Assembly: GCF_008085915.1 (NCBI RefSeq)
Contig: NZ_VSJK01000017.1
Span: forward strand, 1-64,000
DNA length: 64,000 bases
Direction: 5' to 3'
Source of the DNA: Oceaniovalibus sp. ACAM 378
GTDB lineage: Bacteria > Pseudomonadota > Alphaproteobacteria > Rhodobacterales > Rhodobacteraceae
The notes beneath the pieces were generated by a model. That model saw only the letters and a list, made by a program, of their open reading frames with translations, did no database searches and was not told the origin of the DNA. Below, in pieces: positions 63,139-64,000 of the stretch (the first letter of the stretch is position 1; each line of letters starts with the position of its first letter). The position numbers and the translations under genes were made by a program.

Positions 63139-63632
63139 TCGTCGTCTCCTCCTGAATGCTCAGAACGAGACTCGCCGCTGGGTCAGCGCCCGGAAACCGC
63201 AGAAATCAATGGGGCGGAGACGGCGCATACCCTGTATCGCTAGGGCATCTTGGTTCAGATCCCGCGCTCCGAGCTATATGCGATCTACAAACGGATCGGT
63301 GCCAATCGTCGGCATAGTGACCGGATCAGGCCAAGTCGGCGCTCTTGGCAAACGTTTTGGTGCAGCACAGGATGGATGATTTTACCAAAGCATGCACGAC
63401 GCGCGCTCTCATTGCCCAGTTGGCGTCACAGGCAGGCATCGAGCCTGGGAAAGATACCCGACGCGAACAGGATGTTCGAATTGATACTGTAGACAAATAG
63501 GAGGAATATCTTTGCCGGAATGGGCATAGTGACGGTTCTCAACCGAGCCGGTGCTCAACATTTCGACAGCAATTTCTTCGCGAATTGGCTGCCGAAAGCA
63601 CCAGATTCGATCGCAGAGTCCACTTCTTTGCT
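63139..63632. other. 494-bp region without recognisable genes
   Basis: Between the IS66 tnpA start and the hairpin at 63633. Short frames exist on both strands (63250-63492 plus; 63409-63636 minus) but none shows a known family or a ribosome site. The left part should contain the IS66 end, which I cannot place. Confidence 0.4.
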
Positions 63633-63664
63633 CCAACGGTGTTTATCTGCGCAAACACCGTTGG
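63633..63664. repeat. Perfect 12-bp hairpin with nested outer repeat
   Basis: CCAACGGTGTTT (63633-63644) and AAACACCGTTGG (63653-63664) pair perfectly around ATCTGCGC. Outside them AGAGTCCA (63615-63622) faces TGGACTCT (63662-63669). It lies just downstream of the repC end. It may be a terminator, an antisense RNA structure or a protein-binding site. Confidence 0.6.
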
Positions 63665-63696
63665 ACTCTGGACCCTTGCGCCATTCATAACCGGCG

Positions 63697-63784
63697 AATT
63701 GTCAGCTGACAATTCTTGCGATGTGTCGAAGAAAACCCGCTAGTAGGCGACAAAGCTGCCCTGCCCTCGATTGTCAGCTGACAA
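63697..63784. repeat. Twin palindromes near repC, candidate centromere (parS)
   Basis: AATTGTCAGCTGACAATT (63697-63714) is a perfect 18-bp palindrome. Its 14-bp core TTGTCAGCTGACAA returns at 63771-63784, centres 72 bases apart. The right copy lies inside the last codons of the repC-like gene. repABC plasmids carry perfect palindromes bound by the partition protein RepB, often near repC, so a parS role is the best reading. Confidence 0.65.
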
Positions 63785-64000
63785 CTTCCCTCTGCGCCTA
63801 ACATTGATTGCGGCAAGCATTGGCCTTGCGTCGAAGCCCCCGTCCTTGCCCTGACGTGTCAGGTGGCGCAGATATGCCCCAGGACAGCCGATCTCGCCCA
63901 AACGCTCCAGTATGCAAAGAATGGCAACACTGGCGGCATCGTGCCCAAGCGCGCGCTGTGCAGAGATCATCACAGGTTGGTCGATCCCAATCATAGGGGC
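63740..64000 (-). CDS. repC: RepC-like replication protein, C-terminal end (runs off the window)
   Basis: About 86 codons on the minus strand that match the last part of RepC of repABC plasmids: a helix GHDAASVAILCILERLGEIGCPGAYLRHLTRQGKDGGFDARPML shows the family's xxVAxIxxxxxxIxxPGxYLRxLTxxAxxGxFxxxPM pattern. The N-terminal DNA-binding part lies beyond the right edge. RepC starts replication at an origin inside its own gene. The tail after residue PMLAA is not typical, so the end may be slightly altered by rearrangement. Confidence 0.7.
   Translation of the reverse strand, partial: APMIGIDQPVMISAQRALGHDAASVAILCILERLGEIGCPGAYLRHLTRQGKDGGFDARPMLAAINVRRRGKLSADNRGQGSFVAY

Noticed and set aside
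63697-63784. Palindromes considered as transposon res or IS ends
   Set aside because: They are perfect symmetric sites beside a repC-like gene, not directional ends; a partition site fits better.

Overview
The window looks like a stretch of alphaproteobacterial (most likely Rhodobacteraceae) plasmid. The sequence is GC-rich. It carries an iteron-type replication module (initiator gene at 55.6-57.0 kb on the minus strand, six iterons at 57.1-57.3 kb), and the end of a repC-like gene runs off the right edge next to two identical palindromes. The rest is a mosaic of catabolic islands separated by dead insertion sequences. I saw no rRNA or tRNA genes. The taxonomic call is an inference from gene families and style, not a computed match.

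Layout. 0-3.2 kb: nested IS debris (an IS110 end cut by an IS3-family element, then broken IS66 genes). 3.3-16.2 kb: a peptide/nickel-type ABC importer (one gene with two fused ATPases, a binding protein, two permeases), a LysR regulator, two amidohydrolases of the ATZ/TRZ deaminase family, a metallo-beta-lactamase-fold hydrolase, a large TIM-barrel hydrolase-like protein and an MTA-phosphorylase-like protein. This looks like an uptake-and-degradation unit for an amino-substituted heterocycle or nucleoside-like compound. 16.2-19.6 kb: an IS3 remnant, a DUF2218 gene, a tandem OsmC-like protein and a TauE/SafE exporter.

19.7-39.6 kb is an aromatic-acid island. Protocatechuate 3,4-dioxygenase (pcaHG) lies beside an aldehyde dehydrogenase. 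Next comes a full protocatechuate 4,5-cleavage route: 4-hydroxybenzoate hydroxylase (pobA), ring cleavage (ligAB), CHMS dehydrogenase (ligC), pyrone hydrolase (ligI), tautomerase (galD), hydratase (galB) and aldolase (galC/ligK), ending in pyruvate and oxaloacetate. The genes form two divergent blocks around an IclR regulator and a LysR-like regulator with two N-terminal helix-turn-helix domains. A TRAP transporter with two duplicated binding proteins and a ThDP enzyme complete it. Repeated DNA motifs tie several of these promoters together.

39.6-43.1 kb is a scar region: transposase ends, an orphan NrtS-like gene, a broken cas3 HD fragment, a BrnT/BrnA toxin-antitoxin pair and an unknown transporter. 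43.4-51.6 kb is a tight eight-gene minus-strand operon joining a second peptide-type ABC importer to a glycerophosphodiester phosphodiesterase, a type I phosphodiesterase and a HAD phosphatase; I read it as organophosphodiester scavenging. 52.0-54.4 kb holds a small acyl-carrier-protein locus (ACP, acyltransferase-like protein, LnmK-like hot-dog protein), followed by a hydroxypyruvate-isomerase-like gene. 55.6-57.3 kb is the iteron replicon. From 57.4 kb to the edge there is IS5, ISNCY, TniA/TniQ and IS66 wreckage, then repC.
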